This document shows, piece by piece, positions 20,001 to 30,482 of a DNA stretch of 64,000 nt. The stretch is from Crossaster papposus (lineage: Eukaryota > Echinodermata > Asteroidea > Velatida > Solasteridae): assembly GCA_037893245.1 (NCBI GenBank), contig JBAIAA010000738.1:186001-250000 (forward strand), read 5' to 3'. The translations under genes were made by a program, and so were the position numbers. Position 1 is the stretch's first letter. Each line of letters starts with the position of its first letter. Under the pieces are notes generated by a model. The model saw only the letters and a program-made list of their open reading frames with translations, had not been told where the DNA came from and did not search any database.

Positions 20001-23000
20001 GGTCAAATTGCTAATTTTGCCATTCCTGGAGGCCCCCCTCTATCTCCTAACACCCAGCCCCTTCCCGGGGCATGCTTTCCTTCATGCCCTTATTTGTGGG
20101 CGGGGATTGTGTGCACAAACCTATGGCGAATTTGAAACGCGTGTGTTAACGTTAACATTTTCAGAAAATCGAAATAAAATACTAACAAAGCATGCCCCGG
20201 GTCAAATTGCTAATTTTGCCATTCCTGGAGGCCCCCCTCTATCTCCTAACACCCAGCCCCTTCCCGGGGCATGCTTTCCTTCATGCCCTTATTTGTGGGC
20301 GGGGATTGTGTGCACAAACCTATGGCGAATTTGAAACGCGTGTGTTAACGTTAAAATTTTCAGAAAATCGAAATAAAATACTAACAAAGCATGCCCCGGG
20401 TCAAATTGCTAATTTTGCCATTCCTGGAGGCCCCCCTCTATCTCCTACCACCCAGCCCCTTCCCGGGGCATGCTTTCCTTCATGCCCTTATTTGTGGGCG
20501 GGGATTGTGTGCACAAACCTATGGCGAATTTGAAAGGCGTGTGTTAACGTTAACATTTTCAGAAAATCGAAATAAAATACTAACAAAGCATGCCCCGGGT
20601 CAAATTGCTAATTTTGCCATTCCTGGAGGCCTCCCTCTATCTCCTAACACCCAGCCCCTTCCCGGGGCATGCTTTCCTTCATGCCCTTATTTGTGGGCGG
20701 GGATTGTGTGCACAAACCTATGGCGAATTTGAAAGGCGTGTGTTAACGTTAACATTTTCCGAAAATCGAAATAAAATACTAACAAAGCATGCCCCGGGTC
20801 AAATTGCTAATTTTGCCATTCCTGGAGGCCCCCCTCTATCTCCTAACACCCAGCCCCTTCCCGGGGCATGCTTTCCTTCATGCCCTTATTTGTGGGCGGG
20901 GATTGTGTGCACAACCTATGGCGAATTTGAAACGCGTGTGTTAACGTTAAAATGTTCAGAAAATCGAAATAAAATACTAACAAAGCATGCCCGGGTCAAA
21001 TTGCTAATTTTGCCATTCCTGGAGGCCCCCCTCTATCTCCTAACACCCAGCCCCTTCCCGGGGCATGCTTTCCTTCATGCCCTTATTTGTGGGCGGGGAT
21101 TGTGTGCACAAACCTATGGCGAATTTGAAACGCGTGTGTTAACGTTAACATTTTCAAAAAATCGAAATAAAATACTAACAAAGCATGCCCCGGGTCAAAT
21201 TGCTAATTTTGCCATTCCTGGAGGCCCCCCTCTATCTCCTAACACCCAGCCCCTTCCCGGGGCATGCTTTCCTTCATGCCCTTATTTGTGGGCGGGGATT
21301 GTGTGCACAAACCTATGGCGAATTTGAAACGCGCGTGTTAACGTTAACATTTTCAGAAAATCGAAATAAAATACTAACAAAGCATGCCCCGGGTCAAATT
21401 GCAAATGTTGCCATTCCTGGAGGCCCCCCTCTATCTCCTAACACCCAGCCCCTTCCCGGGGCATGCTTTCCTTCATGCCCTTATTTGTGGGCGGGGATTG
21501 TGTGCACAAACCTATGGCGAATTTGAAACGCGTGTGTTAACGTTAACATTTTCAGAAAATCGAAATAAAATACTAACAAAGCATGCCCCGGGTCAAATTG
21601 CTAATTTTGCCATTCCTGGAGGCCCCCCTCTATCTCCTAACACCCAGCCCCTTCCCGGGGCATGCTTTCCTTCATGCCCTTATTTGTGGGCGGGGATTGT
21701 GTGCACAAACCTATGGTGAATTTGAAACGCGTGTGTTAACGTTAACATTTTCAGAAAATCGAAATAAAATACTAACAAAGCATGCCCCGGGTCAAATTGC
21801 TAATTTTGCCATTCCTGGAGGCCTCCCTCTATCTCCTAACACCCAGCCCCTTCCCGGGGCATGCTTTCCTTCATGCCCTTATTTGTGGGCGGGGATTGTG
21901 TGCACAAACCTATGGCGATTTTGAAACGCGTGTGTTAACGTTAACATTTTCAGAAAATCGAAATAAAATACTAACAAAGCATGCCCCGGGTCAAATTGCT
22001 AATTTTGCCATTCCTGGAGGCCCCCCTCTATCTCCTAACACCCAGCCCCTTCCCGGGGCATGCTTTCCTTCATGCCCTTATTTGTGGGCGGGATTGTGTG
22101 CACAAACCTATGGCGAATTTGAAACGCGTGTGTTAAAGTTAAAATGTTCAGAAAATCGAAATAAAATACTAACAAAGCATGCCCCGGGTCAAATTGCTAA
22201 TTTTGCCATTCCTGGAGGCCCTCCTCTATCTCCTAACACCCAGCCCCTTCCCGGGGCATGCTTTCCTTCATGCCCTTATTTGTGGGCGGGGATTGTGTGC
22301 ACAAACCTATGGCGAATTTGAAACGCGTGTGTTAACGTTAAAATGTTCAGAAAATCGAAATAAAATACTAACAAAGCATGCCCCGGGTGAAATTGCTAAT
22401 TTTGCCATTCCTGGAGGCCCCCTTCTATCTCCTAACACCCAGCCCCTTCCCGGGGCATGCATTCCTTCATGCCCTTATTTGTGGGCGGGGATTGTGTGCA
22501 CAAACCTATGGCGAATTTGAAACGCGTGTGTTAACGTTAACATTCTCAGAAAATCGAAATAAAATACTAACAAAGCATGCCCCGGGTCAAATTGCTAATT
22601 TTGCCATTCCTGGAGGCCCCCCTCTATCTCCTACCACCCAGCCCCTTCCCGGGGCATGCTTTCCTTCATGCCCTTATTTGTGGGCGGGGATTGTGTGCAC
22701 AAACCTATGGCGAATTTGAAAGGCGTGTGTTAACGTTAACATTTTCAGAAAATCGAAATAAAATACTAACAAAGCATGCCCCGGGTCAAATTGCTAATTT
22801 TGCCATTCCTGGAGGCCCCCCTCTATCTCCTAACACCCAGCCCCTTCCCGGGGCATGCTTTCCTTCATGCCCTTATTTGTGGGCGGGATTGTGTGCACAA
22901 ACCTATGGCGAATTTGAAACGCGTGTGTTAAAGTTAAAATGTTCAGAAAATCGAAATAAAATACTAACAAAGCATGCCCCGGGTCAAATTGCTAATTTTG

Positions 23001-23569
23001 CCATTCCTGGAGGCCCCCCTCTATCTCCTAACACCCAGCCCCTTCCCGGGGCACGCTTTCCTTCATGCCCTTATTTGTGGGCGGGGATTGTGTGCACAAA
23101 CCTATGGCGAATTTGAAACGCGTGTGTTAACGTTAAAATGTTCAGAAAATCGAAATAAAATACTAACAAAGCATGCCCCGGGTCAAATTGCTAATTTTGC
23201 CATTCCTGGAGGCCCCCTTCTATCTCCTAACACCCAGCCCCTTCCCGGGGCATGCTTTCCTTCATGCCCTTATTTGTGGGCGGGGATTGTATGCACAAAC
23301 CTATGGCGAATTTGAAACGCGTGTGTTAACGTTAAAATTTTTAGAAAATCGAAATAAAATACTAACAAAGCATGCCCCGGGTCAAATTGCTAATTTTGCC
23401 ATTCCTGGAGGCCCCCCTCTATCTCCTAACACCCAGCCCCTTCCCGGGGCATGCTTTCCTTCATGCCCTTATTTGTGGGCGGGGATTGTGTGCACAAACC
23501 TATGGCGAATTTGAAACGCGTGTGTTAACGTTAACATTTTCAGAAAATAGAAATAAAATACTAACAAAG
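20001..23569 (+). repeat. Mosaic of rearranged cassettes at the right side of the divergent domain
   Basis: Landmarks of the earlier blocks are present but recombined. The CCTACCACCC monomer (20,391) is followed by a GGCCTCC monomer (20,590) whose tail reads GCGAATTTGAAAGG instead of GCGATTTTGAAAGG. The shortened pair follows, then the GCAAATGTTGCC monomer (21,384), a copy with TATGGTGAATTT (near 21,717), a GGCCTCC monomer (21,782) and two short-monomer pairs (22,090 and 22,886). Units are shorter than in the 13-mer (offset 795 between the last two short pairs). This suggests further unequal exchange or gene conversion close to the domain boundary. Confidence 0.75.
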
Positions 23570-23968
23570 CATGCCCCGGGTCAAATTGCTAATTTTGCCA
23601 TTCCTGGAGGCCCCCCTCTATCTCCTAACACCCAGCCCCTTCCCGGGGCATGCTTTCCTTCATGCCCTTATTTGTGGGCGGGGATTGTGTGCACAAACCT
23701 ATGGCGATTTTGAAAGGCGTGTGTTAACGTTAACATTTTCCGAAAATCGAAATAAAATACTAACAAAGCATGCCCCGGGTCAAATTGCTAATTTTGCCAT
23801 TCCTGGAGGCCCCCCTCTATCTCCTAACACGCAGCCCCTTCCCGGGGCATGCTTTCCTTCATGCCCTTATTTGTGGGCGGGGATTGTGTGCACAAACCTA
23901 TGGCGAATTTCAAACGCGTGTGTTAACGTTATAATTTTCAGAAAATCGAAATAAAATACTAACAAAGC
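23570..23968 (+). repeat. Two transitional monomers at the domain boundary
   Basis: The monomer starting at 23,571 still belongs to the divergent type (GCGATTTTGAAAGG, GTTAACATTTTCC), and its predecessor has AAAATAGAAATA. The next monomer (23,770) carries private changes ACACGCAGCC (23,831) and AATTTCAAACG (23,911), then ends with the first GTTATAATTTT of the window. From 23,969 onward copies are uniform. The switch takes place within one monomer, with no gradient. The change at 23,911 removes the TGA of AATTTGAAAC, so the local open frame runs on to 23,954. Confidence 0.9.
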
Positions 23969-24054
23969 ATGCCCCGGGTCAAATTGCTAATTTTGCCATT
24001 CCTGGAGGCCCCCCTCTATCTCCTAACACCCAGCCCCTTCCCGGGGCATGCTTT
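23964..24054 (+). other. Perfect 15-bp inverted repeat in each monomer (dyad, 61-nt loop)
   Basis: AAAGCATGCCCCGGG (23,964-23,978) and its exact reverse complement CCCGGGGCATGCTTT (24,040-24,054) flank a 61-nt C-rich loop. Each arm contains GCATGC and CCCGGG, themselves palindromes. Because the array is tandem, the right arm of one monomer can also pair with the left arm of the next across 108 nt. The arms are intact in nearly all domain-2 copies. In domain 1 they are sometimes broken (CCAGGGG, CCAAGGC, CCCGAGG, CCCGTGG, GGGGCACGC, GCATTCCCC). Any role in cruciform formation or protein binding is inference. Confidence 0.9.
24002..24042 (-). other. Four-G-tract cluster on the minus strand (possible G-quadruplex or i-motif)
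   Basis: Read on the minus strand, the region between GGAGG and the right arm gives GGG, GGGG, GGG and a run of six G, separated by 2, 2 and 14 nt. The plus strand has the matching C-tracts. The last loop is longer than the usual 7-nt limit of canonical quadruplex rules, so this is only a candidate long-loop quadruplex. The first tract overlaps the CCCGGG of the inverted repeat and would compete with it. The C-tracts are conserved in domain 2 and vary by one base in a few domain-1 copies. Confidence 0.55.
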
Positions 24055-24065
24055 CCTTCATGCCC
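24044..24065 (+). other. 7-bp hairpin GGGCATG / CATGCCC with 8-nt loop
   Basis: GGGCATG (24,044-24,050) and CATGCCC (24,059-24,065) are exact reverse complements around the loop CTTTCCTT. The left arm overlaps the right arm of the 15-bp inverted repeat, so the two structures are mutually exclusive. The motif repeats once per monomer. There is no U-tract or adjacent gene that would make it a transcription terminator. Confidence 0.8.
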
Positions 24066-25587
24066 TTATTTGTGGGCGGGGATTGTGTGCACAAACCTAT
24101 GGCGAATTTGAAACGCGTGTGTTAACGTTATAATTTTCAGAAAATCGAAATAAAATACTAACAAAGCATGCCCCGGGTCAAATTGCTAATTTTGCCATTC
24201 CTGGAGGCCCCCCTCTATCTCCTAACACCCAGCCCCTTCCCGGGGCATGCTTTCCTTCATGCCCTTATTTGTGGGCGGGGATTGTGTGCACAAACCTATG
24301 GCGAATTTGAAACGCGTGTGTTAACGTTATAATTTTCAGAAAATCGAAATAAAATACTAACAAAGCATGCCCCGGGTCAAATTGCTAATTTTGCCATTCC
24401 TGGAGGCCCCCCTCTATCTCCTAACACCCAGCCCCTTCCCGGGGCATGCTTTCCTTCATGCCCTTATTTGTGGGCGGGGATTGTGTGCACAAACCTATGG
24501 CGAATTTGAAACGCGTGTGTTAACGTTATAATTTTCAGAAAATCGAAATAAAATACTAACAAAGCATGCCCCGGGTCAAATTGCTAATTTTGCCATTCCT
24601 GGAGGCCCCCCTCTATCTCCTAACACCCAGCCCCTTCCCGGGGCATGCTTTCCTTCATGCCCTTATTTGTGGGCGGGGATTGTGTGCACAAACCTATGGC
24701 GAATTTGAAACGCGTGTGTTAACGTTATAATTTTCAGAAAATCGAAATAAAATACTAACAAAGCATGCCCCGGGTCAAATTGCTAATTTTGCCATTCCTG
24801 GAGGCCCCCCTCTATCTCCTAACACCCAGCCCCTTCCCGGGGCATGCTTTCCTTCATGCCCTTATTTGTGGGCGGGGATTGTGTGCACAAACCTATGGCG
24901 AATTTGAAACGCGTGTGTTAACGTTATAATTTTCAGAAAATCGAAATAAAATACTAACAAAGCATGCCCCGGGTCAAATTGCTAATTTTGCCATTCCTGG
25001 AGGCCCCCCTCTATCTCCTAACACCCAGCCCCTTCCCGGGGCATGCTTTCCTTCATGCCCTTATTTGTGGGCGGGGATTGTGTGCACAAACCTATGGCGA
25101 ATTTGAAACGCGTGTGTTAACGTTATAATTTTCAGAAAATCGAAATAAAATACTAACAAAGCATGCCCCGGGTCAAATTGCTAATTTTGCCATTCCTGGA
25201 GGCCCCCCTCTATCTCCTAACACCCAGCCCCTTCCCGGGGCATGCTTTCCTTCATGCCCTTATTTGTGGGCGGGGATTGTGTGCACAAACCTATGGCGAA
25301 TTTGAAACGCGTGTGTTAACGTTATAATTTTCAGAAAATCGAAATAAAATACTAACAAAGCATGCCCCGGGTCAAATTGCTAATTTTGCCATTCCTGGAG
25401 GCCCCCCTCTATCTCCTAACACCCAGCCCCTTCCCGGGGCATGCTTTCCTTCATGCCCTTATTTGTGGGCGGGGATTGTGTGCACAAACCTATGGCGAAT
25501 TTGAAACGCGTGTGTTAACGTTATAATTTTCAGAAAATCGAAATAAAATACTAACAAAGCATGCCCCGGGTCAAATTGCTAATTTTG

Positions 25588-25588
25588 T
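25588..25588 (+). other. Isolated substitution in the homogenised domain (C to T)
   Basis: TTTTGTCATTCC replaces TTTTGCCATTCC. It is one of only two single-base differences I found in intact domain-2 monomers. It is not shared with neighbouring copies, so it either arose after the last homogenisation or is a consensus error. Confidence 0.85.
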
Positions 25589-28500
25589 CATTCCTGGAGG
25601 CCCCCCTCTATCTCCTAACACCCAGCCCCTTCCCGGGGCATGCTTTCCTTCATGCCCTTATTTGTGGGCGGGGATTGTGTGCACAAACCTATGGCGAATT
25701 TGAAACGCGTGTGTTAACGTTATAATTTTCAGAAAATCGAAATAAAATACTAACAAAGCATGCCCCGGGTCAAATTGCTAATTTTGCCATTCCTGGAGGC
25801 CCCCCTCTATCTCCTAACACCCAGCCCCTTCCCGGGGCATGCTTTCCTTCATGCCCTTATTTGTGGGCGGGGATTGTGTGCACAAACCTATGGCGAATTT
25901 GAAACGCGTGTGTTAACGTTATAATTTTCAGAAAATCGAAATAAAATACTAACAAAGCATGCCCCGGGTCAAATTGCTAATTTTGCCATTCCTGGAGGCC
26001 CCCCTCTATCTCCTAACACCCAGCCCCTTCCCGGGGCATGCTTTCCTTCATGCCCTTATTTGTGGGCGGGGATTGTGTGCACAAACCTATGGCGAATTTG
26101 AAACGCGTGTGTTAACGTTATAATTTTCAGAAAATCGAAATAAAATACTAACAAAGCATGCCCCGGGTCAAATTGCTAATTTTGCCATTCCTGGAGGCCC
26201 CCCTCTATCTCCTAACACCCAGCCCCTTCCCGGGGCATGCTTTCCTTCATGCCCTTATTTGTGGGCGGGGATTGTGTGCACAAACCTATGGCGAATTTGA
26301 AACGCGTGTGTTAACGTTATAATTTTCAGAAAATCGAAATAAAATACTAACAAAGCATGCCCCGGGTCAAATTGCTAATTTTGCCATTCCTGGAGGCCCC
26401 CCTCTATCTCCTAACACCCAGCCCCTTCCCGGGGCATGCTTTCCTTCATGCCCTTATTTGTGGGCGGGGATTGTGTGCACAAACCTATGGCGAATTTGAA
26501 ACGCGTGTGTTAACGTTATAATTTTCAGAAAATCGAAATAAAATACTAACAAAGCATGCCCCGGGTCAAATTGCTAATTTTGCCATTCCTGGAGGCCCCC
26601 CTCTATCTCCTAACACCCAGCCCCTTCCCGGGGCATGCTTTCCTTCATGCCCTTATTTGTGGGCGGGGATTGTGTGCACAAACCTATGGCGAATTTGAAA
26701 CGCGTGTGTTAACGTTATAATTTTCAGAAAATCGAAATAAAATACTAACAAAGCATGCCCCGGGTCAAATTGCTAATTTTGCCATTCCTGGAGGCCCCCC
26801 TCTATCTCCTAACACCCAGCCCCTTCCCGGGGCATGCTTTCCTTCATGCCCTTATTTGTGGGCGGGGATTGTGTGCACAAACCTATGGCGAATTTGAAAC
26901 GCGTGTGTTAACGTTATAATTTTCAGAAAATCGAAATAAAATACTAACAAAGCATGCCCCGGGTCAAATTGCTAATTTTGCCATTCCTGGAGGCCCCCCT
27001 CTATCTCCTAACACCCAGCCCCTTCCCGGGGCATGCTTTCCTTCATGCCCTTATTTGTGGGCGGGGATTGTGTGCACAAACCTATGGCGAATTTGAAACG
27101 CGTGTGTTAACGTTATAATTTTCAGAAAATCGAAATAAAATACTAACAAAGCATGCCCCGGGTCAAATTGCTAATTTTGCCATTCCTGGAGGCCCCCCTC
27201 TATCTCCTAACACCCAGCCCCTTCCCGGGGCATGCTTTCCTTCATGCCCTTATTTGTGGGCGGGGATTGTGTGCACAAACCTATGGCGAATTTGAAACGC
27301 GTGTGTTAACGTTATAATTTTCAGAAAATCGAAATAAAATACTAACAAAGCATGCCCCGGGTCAAATTGCTAATTTTGCCATTCCTGGAGGCCCCCCTCT
27401 ATCTCCTAACACCCAGCCCCTTCCCGGGGCATGCTTTCCTTCATGCCCTTATTTGTGGGCGGGGATTGTGTGCACAAACCTATGGCGAATTTGAAACGCG
27501 TGTGTTAACGTTATAATTTTCAGAAAATCGAAATAAAATACTAACAAAGCATGCCCCGGGTCAAATTGCTAATTTTGCCATTCCTGGAGGCCCCCCTCTA
27601 TCTCCTAACACCCAGCCCCTTCCCGGGGCATGCTTTCCTTCATGCCCTTATTTGTGGGCGGGGATTGTGTGCACAAACCTATGGCGAATTTGAAACGCGT
27701 GTGTTAACGTTATAATTTTCAGAAAATCGAAATAAAATACTAACAAAGCATGCCCCGGGTCAAATTGCTAATTTTGCCATTCCTGGAGGCCCCCCTCTAT
27801 CTCCTAACACCCAGCCCCTTCCCGGGGCATGCTTTCCTTCATGCCCTTATTTGTGGGCGGGGATTGTGTGCACAAACCTATGGCGAATTTGAAACGCGTG
27901 TGTTAACGTTATAATTTTCAGAAAATCGAAATAAAATACTAACAAAGCATGCCCCGGGTCAAATTGCTAATTTTGCCATTCCTGGAGGCCCCCCTCTATC
28001 TCCTAACACCCAGCCCCTTCCCGGGGCATGCTTTCCTTCATGCCCTTATTTGTGGGCGGGGATTGTGTGCACAAACCTATGGCGAATTTGAAACGCGTGT
28101 GTTAACGTTATAATTTTCAGAAAATCGAAATAAAATACTAACAAAGCATGCCCCGGGTCAAATTGCTAATTTTGCCATTCCTGGAGGCCCCCCTCTATCT
28201 CCTAACACCCAGCCCCTTCCCGGGGCATGCTTTCCTTCATGCCCTTATTTGTGGGCGGGGATTGTGTGCACAAACCTATGGCGAATTTGAAACGCGTGTG
28301 TTAACGTTATAATTTTCAGAAAATCGAAATAAAATACTAACAAAGCATGCCCCGGGTCAAATTGCTAATTTTGCCATTCCTGGAGGCCCCCCTCTATCTC
28401 CTAACACCCAGCCCCTTCCCGGGGCATGCTTTCCTTCATGCCCTTATTTGTGGGCGGGGATTGTGTGCACAAACCTATGGCGAATTTGAAACGCGTGTGT

Positions 28501-30481
28501 TAACGTTATAATTTTCAGAAAATCGAAATAAAATACTAACAAAGCATGCCCCGGGTCAAATTGCTAATTTTGCCATTCCTGGAGGCCCCCCTCTATCTCC
28601 TAACACCCAGCCCCTTCCCGGGGCATGCTTTCCTTCATGCCCTTATTTGTGGGCGGGGATTGTGTGCACAAACCTATGGCGAATTTGAAACGCGTGTGTT
28701 AACGTTATAATTTTCAGAAAATCGAAATAAAATACTAACAAAGCATGCCCCGGGTCAAATTGCTAATTTTGCCATTCCTGGAGGCCCCCCTCTATCTCCT
28801 AACACCCAGCCCCTTCCCGGGGCATGCTTTCCTTCATGCCCTTATTTGTGGGCGGGGATTGTGTGCACAAACCTATGGCGAATTTGAAACGCGTGTGTTA
28901 ACGTTATAATTTTCAGAAAATCGAAATAAAATACTAACAAAGCATGCCCCGGGTCAAATTGCTAATTTTGCCATTCCTGGAGGCCCCCCTCTATCTCCTA
29001 ACACCCAGCCCCTTCCCGGGGCATGCTTTCCTTCATGCCCTTATTTGTGGGCGGGGATTGTGTGCACAAACCTATGGCGAATTTGAAACGCGTGTGTTAA
29101 CGTTATAATTTTCAGAAAATCGAAATAAAATACTAACAAAGCATGCCCCGGGTCAAATTGCTAATTTTGCCATTCCTGGAGGCCCCCCTCTATCTCCTAA
29201 CACCCAGCCCCTTCCCGGGGCATGCTTTCCTTCATGCCCTTATTTGTGGGCGGGGATTGTGTGCACAAACCTATGGCGAATTTGAAACGCGTGTGTTAAC
29301 GTTATAATTTTCAGAAAATCGAAATAAAATACTAACAAAGCATGCCCCGGGTCAAATTGCTAATTTTGCCATTCCTGGAGGCCCCCCTCTATCTCCTAAC
29401 ACCCAGCCCCTTCCCGGGGCATGCTTTCCTTCATGCCCTTATTTGTGGGCGGGGATTGTGTGCACAAACCTATGGCGAATTTGAAACGCGTGTGTTAACG
29501 TTATAATTTTCAGAAAATCGAAATAAAATACTAACAAAGCATGCCCCGGGTCAAATTGCTAATTTTGCCATTCCTGGAGGCCCCCCTCTATCTCCTAACA
29601 CCCAGCCCCTTCCCGGGGCATGCTTTCCTTCATGCCCTTATTTGTGGGCGGGGATTGTGTGCACAAACCTATGGCGAATTTGAAACGCGTGTGTTAACGT
29701 TATAATTTTCAGAAAATCGAAATAAAATACTAACAAAGCATGCCCCGGGTCAAATTGCTAATTTTGCCATTCCTGGAGGCCCCCCTCTATCTCCTAACAC
29801 CCAGCCCCTTCCCGGGGCATGCTTTCCTTCATGCCCTTATTTGTGGGCGGGGATTGTGTGCACAAACCTATGGCGAATTTGAAACGCGTGTGTTAACGTT
29901 ATAATTTTCAGAAAATCGAAATAAAATACTAACAAAGCATGCCCCGGGTCAAATTGCTAATTTTGCCATTCCTGGAGGCCCCCCTCTATCTCCTAACACC
30001 CAGCCCCTTCCCGGGGCATGCTTTCCTTCATGCCCTTATTTGTGGGCGGGGATTGTGTGCACAAACCTATGGCGAATTTGAAACGCGTGTGTTAACGTTA
30101 TAATTTTCAGAAAATCGAAATAAAATACTAACAAAGCATGCCCCGGGTCAAATTGCTAATTTTGCCATTCCTGGAGGCCCCCCTCTATCTCCTAACACCC
30201 AGCCCCTTCCCGGGGCATGCTTTCCTTCATGCCCTTATTTGTGGGCGGGGATTGTGTGCACAAACCTATGGCGAATTTGAAACGCGTGTGTTAACGTTAT
30301 AATTTTCAGAAAATCGAAATAAAATACTAACAAAGCATGCCCCGGGTCAAATTGCTAATTTTGCCATTCCTGGAGGCCCCCCTCTATCTCCTAACACCCA
30401 GCCCCTTCCCGGGGCATGCTTTCCTTCATGCCCTTATTTGTGGGCGGGGATTGTGTGCACAAACCTATGGCGAATTTGAAA

Positions 30482-30482
30482 G
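30482..30482 (+). other. Isolated substitution in the homogenised domain (C to G)
   Basis: TTTGAAAGGCGTG replaces TTTGAAACGCGTG. The same GAAAGGCG state is common in domain 1 (for example near 7,606, 11,586 and 15,168). It could therefore be a recurrent mutation or a short conversion tract from a divergent monomer. Confidence 0.85.

Larger units (their letters stand above)
1..23927 (+). repeat. Divergent, multi-variant satellite domain
   Basis: About 120 monomers differ from one another at recurrent diagnostic sites. The most variable site follows GTTAACGTTA: CATTTT, AATTTT, AATGTT and CAATTTT-type forms alternate, while the TAATTTT form of domain 2 was not seen. Other recurrent variants are TAATGTTGCC for TAATTTTGCC, GCAAATGTTGCC, CCTATATCTCC, CCTACCACCC, GGAGGCCTCC, GCGATTTTGAAAGG, GGGGCACGC, ATTGTATGC and AACAGAGCATG. 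The same variants recur in the same order at fixed distances, so the domain is made of segmental tandem duplications (listed separately). Indels of 1-2 bp give monomers of 197, 198, 200 and 201 bp. Confidence 0.95.
23964..24162 (+). repeat. Reference monomer of the satellite (homogenised type)
   Basis: This is one clean 199-bp copy, taken as the consensus. In order it contains: AAAGCATGCCCCGGG (23,964-23,978); an AT-rich stretch; GGAGG followed by six C; a pyrimidine-rich stretch with CCC, CCCC and CCC tracts; CCCGGGGCATGCTTT (24,040-24,054); CTTCATGCCC; GGGCGGGG; the palindrome TGTGCACA; TATGGCGAATTTGAAACGCG with an MluI-type ACGCGT; GTTAACGTTATAATTTT, which is the domain-2 diagnostic; ATTTTC-A-GAAAAT; and an A-rich tail. 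G+C is 93 of 199. There are 8 CpGs, against about 10.7 expected from composition, so the family is not strongly CpG-depleted. No match to the mammalian CENP-B box pattern (TTCGNNNNANNCGGG) was found on either strand. Confidence 0.97.

Noticed and set aside
23926-23938. TATA-box promoter at GTTATAATTTT
   Set aside because: The TATAAT-like string is part of the repeat in about 200 copies, with no downstream gene and no conserved -35-like partner. A chance match in an AT-rich tail is the simpler explanation.
103-23954. More than a hundred + strand open frames of 75-245 codons
   Set aside because: They overlap each other at 199-bp steps, restate the same repeat in shifting phase, have indels tolerated without frame conservation, and disappear in the homogenised domain. 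They are periodicity artefacts, not genes.
24044-24065. Intrinsic transcription terminators
   Set aside because: The 7-bp hairpin lacks a following T-run and is repeated in every monomer without any gene.
23964-24162. CENP-B box
   Set aside because: Both strands were checked against TTCGNNNNANNCGGG. The only TTCG context (minus strand, TTTCGATTTTC) does not continue to the required A and CGGG.
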